Below the pieces are notes generated by a model. It saw nothing but the letters and a program-made list of their open reading frames with translations, ran no database searches and was not told where the DNA came from. From NCBI GenBank assembly GCA_937930605.1, contig CALHBZ010000289.1, positions 1 to 14,811 on the forward strand: a DNA stretch of 14,811 bases, in the 5' to 3' direction. Source of the DNA: Streptococcus oralis. Lineage in GTDB: Bacteria > Bacillota > Bacilli > Lactobacillales > Streptococcaceae. The translations under genes and the position numbers were made by a program. Shown piece by piece: positions 14,197 through 14,811 of the stretch (position 1 is the first letter of the stretch; every line of letters begins with the position of its first letter).

Positions 14197-14811
14197 AACG
14201 AACAGGTTTGTTTACAAAGATATTTATCTATACCTTCTCGATTTTTAGTGTTCTGGTTATTTGTCTTCATTTAGCCATTTATTTTCTCTTTCCCTCGACT
14301 TATCTGAGCCATCGTCAGGAAACCATAGGTCAGAAAGCGACAGCTATTGCCCAATCCCTAGATGGAAAAGATAGGCAAAGCATCGAGCAAGTGTTGGATT
14401 TGTATTCCCAGAGCAGTGATATCAAAGGAGCTGTCAAGGGAGAAATGACCGAGGACAAGTTAGAAGTCAAGGACAATCTTCCTCTGGATACGGACCGTCA
14501 GACTACTTCCCTTTTTATTGAGGAGCGTGAGGTGAAAACGCAAGATGGTAGCACTATGACTCTCCAATTTCTAGCGTCCATGGACTTGCAAAAGGAAGCA
14601 GAGCAGATTAGTCTCCAATTTCTTCCTTATACCTTGCTAGCATCCTTCCTGATTTCCCTCTTGGTGGCCTACATCTATGCTCGGACCATTGTTGCACCGA
14701 TTTTGGAAATCAAACGGGTGACCCGTCGGATGATGGATTTGGATGCCCAAGTGCGATTGCGCGTGGATTCTAAGGATGAGATAGGTGATCTCAAGGAACA
14801 AATCAATAGCC
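14193..14811 (+). CDS. vncS: VncS sensor histidine kinase, N-terminal part
   Basis: The frame runs open to the window end; 206 residues are present. It shows a membrane segment at about 10-34, an extracytoplasmic sensor region to about 142, a second membrane segment at 143-162, and a HAMP linker from about 164 (with P169 and DEIGDL at 195-200). The dimerisation histidine and ATPase domains lie beyond the window. The start overlaps the vncR stop by four bases (ATGA), so kinase and regulator are made together. Pneumococcal VncS has about 440 residues. Position and architecture make the identity secure. Confidence 0.9.
   Translation, partial: MKRTGLFTKIFIYTFSIFSVLVICLHLAIYFLFPSTYLSHRQETIGQKATAIAQSLDGKDRQSIEQVLDLYSQSSDIKGAVKGEMTEDKLEVKDNLPLDTDRQTTSLFIEEREVKTQDGSTMTLQFLASMDLQKEAEQISLQFLPYTLLASFLISLLVAYIYARTIVAPILEIKRVTRRMMDLDAQVRLRVDSKDEIGDLKEQINS

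Overview
The window comes from a Streptococcus of the mitis/pneumoniae group. The right third holds the vex1-vex2-vex3-vncR-vncS order known from pneumococcus, and the A+T-rich base composition, ribosome binding sites and tRNA all fit a low-GC streptococcus. The left two thirds are the end of an integrative and conjugative element (ICE).

Left region (1 to about 9.6 kb). All genes point right. In order they are: the C-terminal part of a VirD4/TraG coupling ATPase; a small unknown protein; a 1445-residue polyvalent protein (Toprim, a PBECR4-like region, ArdC-like domain, HExxH zincin); a 25-codon coupled mini-gene; a 138-residue unknown; then a terminator and an inverted-repeat-rich stretch that is a good oriT candidate; then mobC and a MOBP (Tn5252/SAG1250-type) relaxase. 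The last gene is an ISLre2/Mutator-type DDE transposase. No tyrosine or serine integrase is visible. A relaxase next to a DDE transposase, ending just upstream of a sigma-A promoter, is the pattern described for TnGBS-type streptococcal ICEs. The host promoter here is that of a tRNA-Leu gene, so the likely right end lies near 9614.

Between transposase and tRNA (9279-9674) there is no convincing protein gene. It holds a strong terminator and what looks like an unannotated two-hairpin small RNA on the minus strand, with its own promoter and terminator. A plus-strand promoter faces it, so the two RNAs would be antisense to each other.

Right region (9.67-14.8 kb) is chromosomal. It holds tRNA-Leu with anticodon AAG, its terminator, and a 230-base spacer with a second terminator and a promoter carrying 11-bp-phased direct repeats. 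These are followed by vex1 (permease), vex2 (ATPase) and vex3 (permease), which together form a MacB/FtsX-type ABC transporter. A terminator-like nested hairpin separates vex3 from vncR (OmpR-type response regulator) and vncS (histidine kinase, cut by the window end). The phased repeats in front of vex1 suggest that VncR, or another OmpR-type regulator, controls the transporter.

The most interesting items are the sRNA/antisense pair at the ICE end, the transposase-driven ICE placed on a tRNA promoter, the oriT candidate, the coupled mini-gene and the phased repeats before vex1. Family assignments rest on motifs read by eye; no database search was possible.
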